DNA from: Symbiodinium natans
Lineage: Eukaryota > Sar > Dinophyceae > Suessiales > Symbiodiniaceae
DNA length: 64,000 bases
Direction of reading: 5' to 3'
NCBI GenBank assembly: GCA_905221605.1
Contig: CAJNDS010000387.1
Coordinates: 62,001 to 126,000 of the forward strand
Made by a program: the position numbers and the translations under genes. Every line of letters starts with the position of its first letter. The stretch's first letter is position 1. The notes under the pieces were generated by a model that ran no database searches, had not been told where the DNA came from, and saw only the letters and a program-made list of their open reading frames with translations. Positions 19,839-29,900 of the stretch are shown in pieces.

Positions 19839-22292
19839 TAGCCCCTGCCAGCTCCGCCACCACGACAACTACGACCACAAGCTCCAGCAGCAGCACCAGC
19901 AGCACTAGCACCAGCACCAGCAGCACCAGCAGCACCAGCACCAGCACCTCCACCAGCACCTCCACCAGCACCACCACCAGCACCACCACCAGCACCACCA
20001 CCAGCACCAGCTCCACCAGCACCTCCACCAGCACCTCCACCAGCAGCACCACCACCAGTACCACCACCAGCACCACCACCAGCACCTCCACCAGCACCAC
20101 CAGCAGCACCACCGCCAGCCTCACCTCCACTACCTTCGTGTTCCTCGACCCCACCACCAGCACCACCGCCAGCACCACCAGCACCACCGCCAGCCTCACC
20201 TCCACTACCTTCGTGTTCCTCGACCCCACCACCAGCACCGCCAGCACCACCACAAACAGCACCACAACTAGCACCACCACCACGAACAGCACCACCACCA
20301 GCACCACCACCAGCAACAGCACCGAAGCTACCAACACAAGCACCACAGGGACGACCACCAACGGGCAGAACACGTCAACAACAGCTGTCACTGCCACCTC
20401 TACCTCTCGAAGCAGCTCCACGACGCCGGCCCCGGAAGCTACCAACACGACCACCTCCACCTCTACGACGTCCACCATGTCTAGCACTTTCAGTACTACA
20501 GCCACCCGGTCCTCCACCGTCTCGAGCACGACAGTTCCAGCAGCAACCAACACGACCACGTCGACCACGGCCACGTCGACCACCACCAGCGGCACCTCGA
20601 CGAGCTTCACGAGGACAGGATCCCAGACATCAACAACAACCTCAGGTGCGACCGCAGCAGGTTTTAGGGGTTGGGGGTTGACTGGGGGTTGATTGGGGGG
20701 GGTTTAGGGGTTGAGGGGTTTAGGGGGTTGAGGGGTTGGGGGCTCAGGGTTCTGTTAGGTTATGTTTTGGGGTCACGGGGCTTAGGGTGCCGCGTTCCTG
20801 ACAGCGCCTGACAGATTCTTTCAGGCACGAACACGACCGCCACGACCACCACCCTGACCTCCAGCAGCACCACGTTTTCGCGTGCCTTGGGTCGAGGGGC
20901 ATATTATAGGGGTCGGAAGAATTACTACTAAGAAATTTTTTCGGGTTTTTGCATGATTTTTGCATGATGGTACTACAATTGCCCCCAAAGCCCTATTCTA
21001 TGTTTCAGGGCCCCCTATACTACGCAGGGGGTGGCCTTTTGGCTTGGTGGCCAAAGCGGTGGGTTCCGTCTTGATGGTTAATCCCCTCCCCAAAAAATCA
21101 GCCCCCCTACCCCCTAATGTTAAATACCCCCATAATGACTATAATGGGAGTTTTTGATGTTGGTGGGTAGGGGGGTTAGGGGGGGGTTTAATATTCGGCG
21201 GTCAAGGTTCCCTTACAGCCAAAGAGGTTGCCCTGTTTTGTTCCGAGGTTACTCTTGGGTCTAGCAGAGCATCAGGTGTTCAGGGCTAAATTCAGGGTGT
21301 GTTCGGGGGGCCCTCGTACTGTTTCCCTGAAAGTCCCAGAGTAGGCCCTCATTCCCTTCTTTTAGGGTTTCGGCTCCTTTTTTTATGCCCCGTTACACCA
21401 AACGGGGCGCCCTTGTCATTCCTAGGCTACTCTGGGCTCTCAGGGCAACTACATGGTCCCTTGAAATGGTCCATTAATTTCTTTCAAGGGCCCTGGCTTT
21501 CTAGCGTATATAAGGGGTACATGAGGGGTATATCCCCTTTCAAATGCCCATGTTAAGGGACCATGTGGTGAGGTCTCCAAATTGGGGGGTCTTTTTTGGG
21601 TACCCGAAATAAGACAAGGATGCCCAGTAGTACCCTTATTCCCTTTTTGGGGTTTAGGCTCCCTTATAAGCCCCTTTAAGCAAAAAAGAGCACCCTTTTT
21701 AAGCCTTGGTCACTGGGCAGCCTAGAAGAGGGGCCGCCCAAAAAATAAGGACCCCCAAAAGGACCACGATTAGGGGAAATCACCAAGTCACCCCCCAAGA
21801 AGACCAGGGCTCACCCATAAACCCGAAATTGTAAGCCCATGGAAGTCGGACCCCCCAAAAAACTCCAACCCAAAACACCCTCAACTTAACCCCTGAACCT
21901 CAAAACCTAAAACTTAAGCCCTAGACCCTAAACCCTAAAAGCCGAAGCCCTAAGCCCTAAACCCTAAAAACCTTTCTGGCGGCTCCACATGTTCTGGAAT
22001 CGCTCTCTGGCTGCCTCTAGAGGAACCGGGGCCTAGGGTTTCAGGTTTCAGTGTCTATCAGCGGTTGATTTTAGGGTTTAGGGTTTAGGGTTTAGGGTTT
22101 AGGGTTTAGGGTTTAGGGTTTAGGGTTTAGGGTTTAGGGTTTAGGGTTAGGGTTTAGGGTTTAGGGTTTAGGGTTTAGGGTTTAGGGTTTAGGGTTTAGG
22201 GTTTAGAGGCTCAAAGCCCTAACACTGTTGGAGGTACGAGCACGAGCTCCAGCAGCACATCCCTGAGCACGCTCCTTGACTGCATTCTTTAA
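19839..22292 (+). CDS. Thr/Ser-rich mucin-like segment (three exons)
   Basis: Exons 19839-20645, 20825-20890 and 22234-22292 are all phase 1 at the joins (TCA G, then GC ACG; TTG G, then GT ACG). Exon 1 is about 270 codons of Thr/Ser repeats with two copies of a unit containing LTSTTFVFLDP; exon 2 continues as TNTTATTTTLTSSS; exon 3 ends SLSTLLDCIL at TAA. Such segments are usually heavily O-glycosylated stalks of secreted or surface proteins. The opposite strand gives a Val/Leu-rich frame that is a shadow. Whether the stop is real is unsure, since further Thr/Ser exons lie downstream. Confidence 0.5.
19880..20340 (+). repeat. ACCAGC/ACCACC coding minisatellite
   Basis: Tandem 6- and 9-base units (ACCAGC, TCCACC) make up the Thr/Ser exon. 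A 66-base unit encoding the LTSTTFVFLDP motif is duplicated at about 20119-20240. Confidence 0.85.
21098..21205. mobile_element. Family H inverted-repeat element
   Basis: CCCCCCTACCCCCTAATGTT at the left, GTAGGGGGGTTAGGGGGGG at the right, AT-rich centre. Confidence 0.6.
21340..21432. mobile_element. Family C inverted-repeat element
   Basis: CCCAGAGTAGGCC at the left and GGCTACTCTGGG at the right form a clean terminal inverted repeat. Confidence 0.75.
21452..21568. mobile_element. Inverted-repeat element, family G
   Basis: CATGGTCCCTTGAAATGG at the left and TTAAGGGACCATG at the right; relatives at 33328-33450 and 36700-36823. Confidence 0.65.
21574..21770. mobile_element. Family B element nested in another inverted-repeat element
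   Basis: The inner element 21617-21725 runs from GATGCCCAGTAGTACCC to GGTCACTGGGCAGCCTAG. It splits an outer element whose arms are TTGGGGGGTCTTTTTTGGG and CCCAAAAAATAAGGACCCCC. Confidence 0.6.
22070..22206 (+). repeat. TTTAGGG array
   Basis: About 19 heptads with one TTAGGG slip, between the second and third Thr/Ser exons. Confidence 0.95.
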
Positions 22293-22752
22293 TCCCGGTA
22301 AGCGGCTGTTTCTGGTTCATGAGCCCTAAACCCTAGAGGTTTAGGGTTGAGGGTTTAGGGTTTAGGGTTTAGGGTTAGACTCTCATCCCGTAACTCCAAA
22401 CGGGTGCAAGCCCAAAAGGGTGCAAATCAAGGAGGGTGCGGGCTTGAGGGTTTGAACCCTAAACCCTAAACCCTAAACCCTAAACCCTAAACCCAGGGGA
22501 ATGTGGCTCACTTGCGCCAGTTGCTCCCAAGCGCAGCTCCTGAGCGCAGCTCCTGTACCGGCTCACTTCCTAAACCCCTAAACCCTAAGCCCTAAGCCCT
22601 AAACCCTAAATAAGAACAAATGGCCGGCTCACTTGTGGCTATTTCATAGCGATTTCTGGCTGGGGAGGGGCACGCGAGGGGGGGGGGGGGGGGGGGGGGG
22701 GAGAAAATGACGTGGTTCTACTATCCACGGATCGTAGCGTGGGCTTCACAAG

Positions 22753-23074
22753 GTGCATCACAACCACAGCCAGCGTCACGACCGTAGCCACTGAGAGAGG
22801 TGGGGGGGGGGGGGATAACGTATCTAGATCAGTGTTAGGGATCCTTTTTACTTTTTGGGTTATGGGCTTTCTTATATATGAACAAAAAGGATCCTTTTTT
22901 CTTCCTAGGGGAACAGGGATGAAGGTATTTTCGACACCTATGCAGGGTTTTCTGCTGCGAGTACAGCGATTTTGGAGCCCTCTGCAGGGTGTTGGCTGTG
23001 AAAAAAGAGAAAAAGGTCACAAGCGAGTAAAGACGCCCTTGAGGCTTATGGAGTATAGCAACGGGGCCATCTAA
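22753..23074 (+). CDS. Candidate spliced terminal segment with family X intron
   Basis: 22753-22831 (acceptor CACAAG) reads CITTTASVTTVATERG with a Gly run and NVSRS; removal of 22832-22924 continues in phase 0 as VFSTPMQGFLLRVQRFW, then a Lys/Arg-rich end and TAA. The 93-nt intron has no stop, so the unspliced frame is also open, but the intron matches the element at 37196-37342. Confidence 0.5.
22832..22924 (+). mobile_element. Family X element acting as an intron
   Basis: Starts GTGTTAGGGATCC, contains ACTTTTTGGGTTATGGGC and AACAAAAAGGATCC, ends GGGATGAAG. Almost the same sequence, with a TA-repeat expansion, forms the intron at 37196-37342. Both are preceded by GATCA. Confidence 0.7.
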
Positions 23075-23177
23075 GGTCTAAGGGACCATGCACTACCCCT
23101 AAACCCGAAACCCTGCACCCTAAACCCTAAACCCTAAACCCTAAACCCTAAACCCTAAACCCTCTCTCTCTCCCCAG

Positions 23178-23222
23178 GACGACCAGCAGCACAAGCAGCA
23201 CTACGCGTCCGACTCCTCAGAA
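23178..23222 (+). CDS. Candidate Thr/Ser exon
   Basis: Very strong acceptor CTCTCTCTCCCCAG. One frame reads TTSSTSSTTRPTPQ; another (DDQQHKQHYASDSSEVF) is also open. The Thr/Ser frame fits neighbouring exons. Confidence 0.4.
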
Positions 23223-23806
23223 GTCTTCTTTAGAGTGAAAAGTTTGGTGCTGGGTTGGACTAAACCCTAAACCCTAAACCCTAAACCTTAAACCCTAAAC
23301 CCTAAACCCCAAACCCCAAACCCCAAACCCCAAACCCCAAACCCCAAACCGGAACTGAAGCTAGGTTGTTGAGGCAGTAGACTTACAGAACTTGCGGTTC
23401 GGGTTTAGGTCTGGACAAAAGTTTCTTGAAGGGATCCTGGGCCAAAGGCTTAGGGTTTCAGGCTGATGGCTTAGGGCGTAGTTGAGGGTGTAGGGTTTAA
23501 CCTGGGTTCTTGCAAGGAACTGAGATTTTACAGAAGACCCGCAAAATGGCATACAGTAGCCTCATCACGGTAAAACAATTTTGCCTCTTAGCAAGACATT
23601 TTTTCAAACTCCGCCATAAAAATCAACCACCTAGAACTACCCCTGTTCTTTACTTGCGAGTTCTTTATGAGGAATGAGGGAACCTGATAGCCTGTGCAAT
23701 CCTATTTAACATGTGCCCTTTTCCCTAAACCCCTCAACCCCGAACCCCTAAGACCGAAACCCCAAACCCTAGCCCTAAACCCTAAACCCTACAAACCCTA
23801 AACAAG

Positions 23807-23895
23807 GCAGTAGCACCACCACATCGACTGCGAGCTCCACCAGCACGAGCTCCACAACCAGGAGCTCCCGGCTTGCTCCGATGGCTTCTACTTGG
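23807..23895 (+). CDS. Candidate Thr/Ser exon
   Basis: After AACAAG the phase 1 frame reads SSTTTSTASSTSTSSTTRSS and then LAPMAST; it ends at a heptad array. Confidence 0.4.
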
Positions 23896-24515
23896 GGTTT
23901 AGGGTTTAGGGTTTAGGGTTTAGGGTTTAGGGTTTAGGGTTGTTTGGGGGTTTGGCAGTTCTTGGGGTTTAGGGCGGATGTTGCTGCGTGTAGAGGGGCC
24001 CCATGAAGCTCGAATTCTTGCATGTACCGACCCCCTAGGGTGAGTAAACCCTTAGCATATTCTACTATTTGCTTAAGAGCCCCAAACGAATAAAAAGAAT
24101 GATATTCCCTATACGACCCTCGTAAGGAAGATTTTTTCCTATTTTTTTTTTTTTTTTGGGGGGGGGGGGGGGGGGGCGGGGATTCTTAAGGAATTACTCG
24201 TATTTCGTGAACATCCGCCCTTTTGCAATGCTGCCCAAGAGCTGTTTGAGCGGGGCGGTGGAGGTTTCAGGGGCGTTGAGGGCTTTTGGAGCCTAAACCC
24301 TAAACCCTAAACCCTAAACCCTAAACCCTAAACCCTAAACCCTGAACCTGCGGACCGGGACCCCACAGCCGAAGCTTTGGGAAGTCGGCTAAGGGCAGAC
24401 CCTGGGCCTGAACCCCAAAACCCTAAGCCCCACACAAACCCTAAACCCTAAACCCTAAACCCTAAACCCTACGAACCCTAAGAAGCCGTTGACCCGAAGC
24501 CCTGAACCGCTCAAG

Positions 24516-24578
24516 GACCACGAGCAGCACCACGTCGACTGCGTCCAGCACCACGTCCAGCACCAGGCACGCAGCTGG
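24516..24578 (+). CDS. Candidate Thr/Ser exon
   Basis: After CGCTCAAG the frame reads TTSSTTSTASSTTSSTRHA; a poly-G tract follows. Same composition as the exons at 23807 and 35599. Confidence 0.4.
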
Positions 24579-24599
24579 GGCGGGGGGGGGGGGGGGGGT

Positions 24600-25271
24600 T
24601 TAGGTTTTAGGCTTAGGGTTTAGGGTTTAGGGTTTAGGGTTTAGGGTTTAGGGTTGAGGGTTTAGGGTTCAGGCTTCAACAGCACTTCGGGGGGAATTTT
24701 GGGGGTTTAAGGTTTTGTAAACCAGAGACTGGAGAGGGCTTCGAAGCCCTGAAATCCGTACGAAGCGGTGCACGCAACAAGCGTGTAGGGTTTAGGGTTT
24801 AGGGTTTAGGGTTTAGGGTTTAGGGTTTAGGGTTTAGGGTTTAGGGTTTAGGGTGTCAGGTTTCGTCAGGTCTGGTATCGGAAGTCTACCCACCCACCCT
24901 TTAGATCCCATAGCATGCAGAAGCTGTTTTCGTTTCAATGAGCCCGGAACCTTAAACCCTAGGCCCTGGACCCCAAACCCTAAATCCCGGATCCCTAAAA
25001 CCCTAGGGGCTTGAACCTAAACCCTAAATCCAGACCTAGACCTTAAACCCTAAACCCTGGGCCCTTGAAGCCGAAACCCTACCTGGACGATACAAGTACC
25101 TGAGGTAGTCACCCAACTTTGGCCAAAGAAAATGCCAGACGGCTTGGGCGCGGGCCAAAATTGCTTGACGACTTGGCCCGAGATTGTTCCTGAGGGTTTG
25201 GGCCATAAAGGTTTATGTGACAATCCCTATACCCTAAAATCCCTACACCCTAAAATCCCTATACCCTAAAA
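24600..25271. other. Heptad-rich stretch upstream of the retrotransposon
   Basis: TTTAGGG blocks and degenerate CCCTAAA. Near 25225-25271 the unit becomes CCCTAAAATCCCTATA, which is the insertion target of the retrotransposon. No gene seen. Confidence 0.6.
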
Positions 25272-25407
25272 TGTGCGAAAGTTGCTGACCCCACACCACT
25301 TTCTAGGTAAAGCATGTACCTTGTACAGTTGTATAGAGGTGTCTTTACCGAAGCCCTTTATAGGCACAAGCAAGAGTGGGAGAAAATAGGTTTCCGCTCG
25401 TTTCGCA
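25272..25407 (+). repeat. 5' LTR
   Basis: 136 bp, TG...CA, with terminal TGTGCGAAAG and CTTTTCGCA-like ends (GCGAAA mirrored by TTTCGC). Very short for a Copia LTR. Confidence 0.95.
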
Positions 25408-25425
25408 TGGTAGCGGAGCTCCTGG
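25408..25425 (+). other. Primer binding site, initiator tRNA-Met type
   Basis: TGGTAGCGGAGC follows the LTR directly. Its complement GCTCCGCTACCA reads as a tRNA 3' end with CCA and an acceptor arm that would pair with AGCGGAG, typical of initiator Met tRNA. The TGGTA start matches the usual Copia primer site. Confidence 0.6.
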
Positions 25426-25561
25426 TTCAAAAGCCAGTCGACCGGAGCTCGTGAACAACGGGTGATACCGTTAGCTGCGTGTGAAGCAGCAGCGGGTGAC
25501 ACCGCAGGCAGGGCGACAAAGCCTGCCGGACTCGAGGGAGTCTTGCCAAAACCCTCGTTAA

Positions 25562-26773
25562 AGAAGCAAGACAGAAGCGAACTGCGCCAGTAGCAGTCGC
25601 GAAGAAGGCACCACGGGAAAAGGTGGAGCAAAAGCAAAGGGGTCTGGAAAGACCAAGAAGGGTGTCAGAAAAGGGAGAGAAGCCGACGCACCTCGCAGTC
25701 GTCATCGTAGTGCAGAAGCAGAGGAGCGAAGGATCCTACGAGGCTTTGCCAGACGAGCAGAGCGAGCGCTGAACAGGTCGGAGTCCAGGGACAGGGAACC
25801 GCAAGAGGCTCCTGTGCCTGGAGACTTGTCTGCAGAGGACGCGCTCAGACTACAAGCCAGGCCCAGCGAAGGCAGCAACCTTGGGTTTGGTGAGTGGTTA
25901 GACGAGGACGCCTGGGTTCCTGAAGAGTTACCTCCCACCAGTGACAGCGGACAGTGGGAGCGCTTGAGGGCCCAGTACCCAGGGCTGGCTACAATCGCAG
26001 CGCAGAACCCTGGACGACAAGCTAGAAGGAGCTACTTGCAGAAGGTAGCTGGTCAGAGGGTGCAAGAAGGGCTTGGGCGGCTGGCAAGGACCAGCAGGCG
26101 CGGCACAGCAGCTTCCTCGGACGAGGCAGAGGCCAGCGAGGAGCGAGAAGAACCCAGCAGTGCTGCGCGGGTGATACCGCCTACAGAGGCGGGACACACC
26201 GAGCCAGCAAGAAGCGGGGCTTCAGTGGTTACGCTCACACACCAGCCAACATCGGTGTGGGACTCCGAAAGTGAAGGCGAGATCAAGCAGGAGGTCAAGA
26301 AAGAGGAGCAGTCCGGAAACACCTCGGATTGGGAAAGTGAAAGCTCAGAGGAGCACAGCACTGACCCGAAGGATCCGAACGGTGTGCAGTCTGCCTTGAA
26401 GAAGGCCGACAGGGCACGTGAAAGGCGGGAACAAGCAAAGCGGCACAAGCAGCCGCCGCCGGAGCCATCTGAGCCTCCGCGTGCCAAAGCCCGCCCATCG
26501 GTGGGGCACTCGAGTGCGGGGGCCGCCTCGAGCTGGGACCTCGAAAGTCGGGCCTCCTCTGTGGGCTGGCGACGGCAGGTGACGCCGAGCTTTGACAACA
26601 GAGTCACAGAGGAGGACACAGAGAACGAAGAGAGGAGTGACGAGCAGTGGAGCCGCCAAGATCGGGAGCGAGATCGGCTTTGGAACGAGTGGTACAGAGC
26701 GAGAGGAACGGGAGGCTGGCACCAGTGGCAAGGCTCTTGGTACCAGTCCTCAGGAGCGGGTTGGAACCGCTGA
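25562..26773 (+). CDS. Retrotransposon ORF1, unknown hydrophilic protein
   Basis: Open from 25562 (after an in-frame TAA) to TGA at 26771; no ATG lies in the first 80 codons, so the start is unknown: a GTG at 25814, a non-AUG start or a spliced leader-proximal exon are possible. The product is highly charged: Lys/Gly-rich start, acidic middle (SEGEIKQEVKKEEQ, DWESESSEEHS), a Pro-rich stretch, an Arg-rich stretch (RQDRERDRLWNEW) and a Trp/Gly-rich end (GGWHQWQGSW). Copia elements normally carry one gag-pol frame, so a separate upstream frame is unusual. No family was recognised; nucleic-acid binding is a guess from composition. Confidence 0.6.
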   Translation, partial: RSKTEANCASSSREEGTTGKGGAKAKGSGKTKKGVRKGREADAPRSRHRSAEAEERRILRGFARRAERALNRSESRDREPQEAPVPGDLSAEDALRLQARPSEGSNLGFGEWLDEDAWVPEELPPTSDSGQWERLRAQYPGLATIAAQNPGRQARRSYLQKVAGQRVQEGLGRLARTSRRGTAASSDEAEASEEREEPSSAARVIPPTEAGHTEPARSGASVVTLTHQPTSVWDSESEGEIKQEVKKEEQSGNTSDWESESSEEHSTDPKDPNGVQSALKKADRARERREQAKRHKQPPPEPSEPPRAKARPSVGHSSAGAASSWDLESRASSVGWRRQVTPSFDNRVTEEDTENEERSDEQWSRQDRERDRLWNEWYRARGTGGWHQWQGSWYQSSGAGWNR

Positions 26774-26900
26774 AGTGCGGGTGACACCGCCGAGTGTGAG
26801 GGAGCAGCTCAAGCAGGCTGCTGCCGAACTCGGCACCGCTTCTGTGTTCGTGAAGCCTGTACAGTTTGTGTGTGTTTGAGTTTTTTTTTTGGTAGTTTCA

Positions 26901-29900
26901 ATGGCAACTCTAGAAGAGTTAGCCCGTAGAGTGCAGGACCTAACACTTGGTATGCAACGAGCCAACGCTGCCTTTGAAGAGCAACAAAAGAAGACAGCAG
27001 AGGCCGAAGCTAGACTTGATGTAGCAGAACGAGCACTTCAAGCACAGTCAGCAGCAGCAGCAGCAGCAGCAGGACAAGCCACAGGGAGCGCCGAAAGAAA
27101 AGAGAAAGAACTGATACACCCCAGTCATGTTCCAAAACCGCACACGTTTAACGGCAAGAAAGAAGAATGGGAAAAGTTCAAACATGTTTTCATGGCATGG
27201 TCAAGCACAGTGCATGAGCGTTACCCAGAGTTGTTGGAAAAGCATGGAGCCAGTAAGAACCCGATTGATGAAGCCAAATTTAGCCCCGAAGAAAGTAGAC
27301 TGTCGAAAGCCATGTACACGTTTCTGATACAGTACTGTCCCGAGCCAACGATGAACGTCATAGGACAAGGGTTGCGTGATGCCAACGGTTTTGAGGTTTG
27401 GAGAAGATTGGTGCTTCTGAGCGAGCCAGCGCATCGGACTAAGGCCTGGGTGTGGCGCAGGCACTTAGCAAATCCCTCGTTTTCGAGTGACATTGCACAG
27501 TGGAGCACAGCGCTTCACCAGTGGGAAGCTGAACGTCGAGAGTTTGAGCGTACGTACAACACAGCGTTTTCAGAAGATGAGAAAGTGTCCATTTTGGCTC
27601 ATATTGCACCGAAAGAGTTGCAGCAAAGCATCTTCATGCACAGTGATGTGTTGAACGGATACGACAAGATAAGAGAGTACATCGAACAGTATCTGATCAA
27701 CAGAAACCTGTGGAAAAGGCCTCAAGGTTCACAGTTCGGGATGCCCAAAGCCTCAAACAAAACTGCTGAGCATGATGATGGGGGAGTGAGGCCTATGGAC
27801 ATCGGCGGAGTAAAAGGAGACAAAGGCAAAGGGAAAGGAGAATGGAAGAAAGGAAAGGACCACTGGGGCGACAAAGGAAAGGACAACTGGAGCAACAAAG
27901 GAAAGGACAAATGGAAGGAGAAGTGGAACAACAACAGGTGGGACAACAATGGCAAAGGGAAAGGTAAGGATGGGAAGAAAGGCAAAACCGACAAGGGAAA
28001 AGGAGCAGGCAACAACAACAAAGGAGGCAAAGGAAAGCAAAACGATGGGAAAGGAAAGAACAACAATCCGCACGCTGGAAAGCAGTGCCATATATGCCAC
28101 AGGCATGGTCACATTGCTGCAGACTGCTGGTGGAAGGTTGGAGCAGTCGACAACGAGGCCTACACCGAGACCGGTGGGACGGGTGCATCGACTGCCCCAG
28201 AAGACCGGAGTGGCAACGGTGCAGGGATTGGTTCTGTGTTTGAAGGTTCGCAGCGTGTTGTCAAGTGGAGTGATGAAGATGTGATATTCACTGTGAGTGA
28301 GAGTTCCGTCGCAGCTGTGACTGCAAAACAGCTAGGCAACCGGTATCTTCTCATCGACTCAGGAGCCTGTGAGAGTGTAGCAAAAGTAGGAGACTTTGAA
28401 GCACAGGTGGATGCCTCGAAAGCGAAGCCTTTGTTCAGCGTGCAAGGGACGCCGCTTAAGGTGTATGGAAAGCAGTACCCTCAGGTCATGTTCGGACAAA
28501 CCAAAGGAGCAGTAGAAATGACCGTAACGGATGCTGCTGAGAGCCTAGTTTCGGTTCACAGCTTGGTAGCGAGAGGACACAAGGTGGTTTTCAGCCCAGG
28601 AGGGTGTTTCCTCGAGACCAGCGCGGGTGACACCGTACCACTTGAGCTTCATGGGAAAAGGTGGTACTTGAAAGTGATGGACGTGGGCGAAGGGAGCGCG
28701 CCTGCAGGAGGCAGGAGGGTCGCACCCATTGCCGACAAGCCGGATCTGGGTCCCCGAGAGGAAGACCGCTGGAAGAGAGAAGTGAAGGATGGGGTGGAGT
28801 ATCTCATTCGAGAGCACAACAGCCCAAGAAAGCGTTTGTTTGCGCCAAAGATCAAGGATCTCCCTGTGCCCTTGGAGAGACTGGAGAGTGGAAGGCTCAC
28901 CAAGATGATCTTCGAGGAGGATGGGTCCCAGAAGGAAGATCGGAGTGCGTGGGAAGACAAGCGCTTTGCAATGAGGGATATGAAGCATGCTTGGCTGGGA
29001 GAAACCTGGTTCAGGCTGAAGCCAGAAAGAAAAGAAGCAGCTGCTGAGGAAGAGCAGCCAGACTATGAAGGCGAATGGATGCAAGGACTAGACGAGGCAT
29101 ATGAAGAAGAGATTGCGCAAGGAGAGGAAGCTCATGGAGGAGTTGTGGAAGACGACGAAGACGCAGTGGATCGGCTGATGATAGATGAGGACAGAGAAAG
29201 AGACCAGAGCAAGGTCATCAAGGCGCCGAAGGAGCCGTCGGCTCAGGAGGTGGAAGAACACAACCTCCACCATGCCAACTTCGAGAGTTGGTGCCCTGTT
29301 TGTGTGATGGGGCAAGGTAAGAGCAAGCAGCACAGGAGGGTCAAGGAAGACCCCAAGGAGCATGTGATCTACTCCGACTACATGTTCTTTTCTGGAGAAG
29401 GCAAGGAAGTGAACAAAGAAGAAGGAGAAAAGAAGCGGGCTGGTTTGGTAACCGTTCTCACTGCAATTTGCAAAGAGAGCCAGTACCCTTTCGCGCTGGT
29501 GTTGCCATCCAAAGCCAGCGTGGACTACGCAAGCAAGGCAATGATCAGCTGGATCAAGGATCTGAAGTGGGACAAGGTAGTGATCCATTTCGACCAAGAA
29601 AGCGCTCTGAACAAGATATATGAAAGGGTGCAGAAGGAAATGGGTGACACCGTTACTCTGCGGAGATCACCGCGATACAGTTCACAGTCCTTAGCAGATG
29701 GAGAGATGGTCAACGGTTTTCTGGCAGGCAAGATTCGCACATGGCTTGCGGAGGTGTCAGAGAAATACAAAGTCAAGATTGGCTGTGACAGTGTCTTGTT
29801 TCCATGGATTGTGCGACACAGTGCGTGGACGGTGGCACGGTTTCACATCAACCATTCGAAGACAACGGCGTTCAGAGTCATCAATGGGTTTGACTATGTG

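Noticed and set aside
19777-20610. 277-codon Val/Leu-rich frame on the minus strand
   Set aside because: It is the complement of the Thr/Ser coding repeat; splice signals and neighbours support the + strand.
27589-27602. CCATTTTGGCTCA, close to the end of the dinoflagellate spliced leader
   Set aside because: It lies inside the gag coding frame (VSILAHIAP) with no leader start upstream, so it is taken as chance.
28545-29084. Long frames in other registers inside the retrotransposon
   Set aside because: They are shadows of the gag-pol frame with no motifs.
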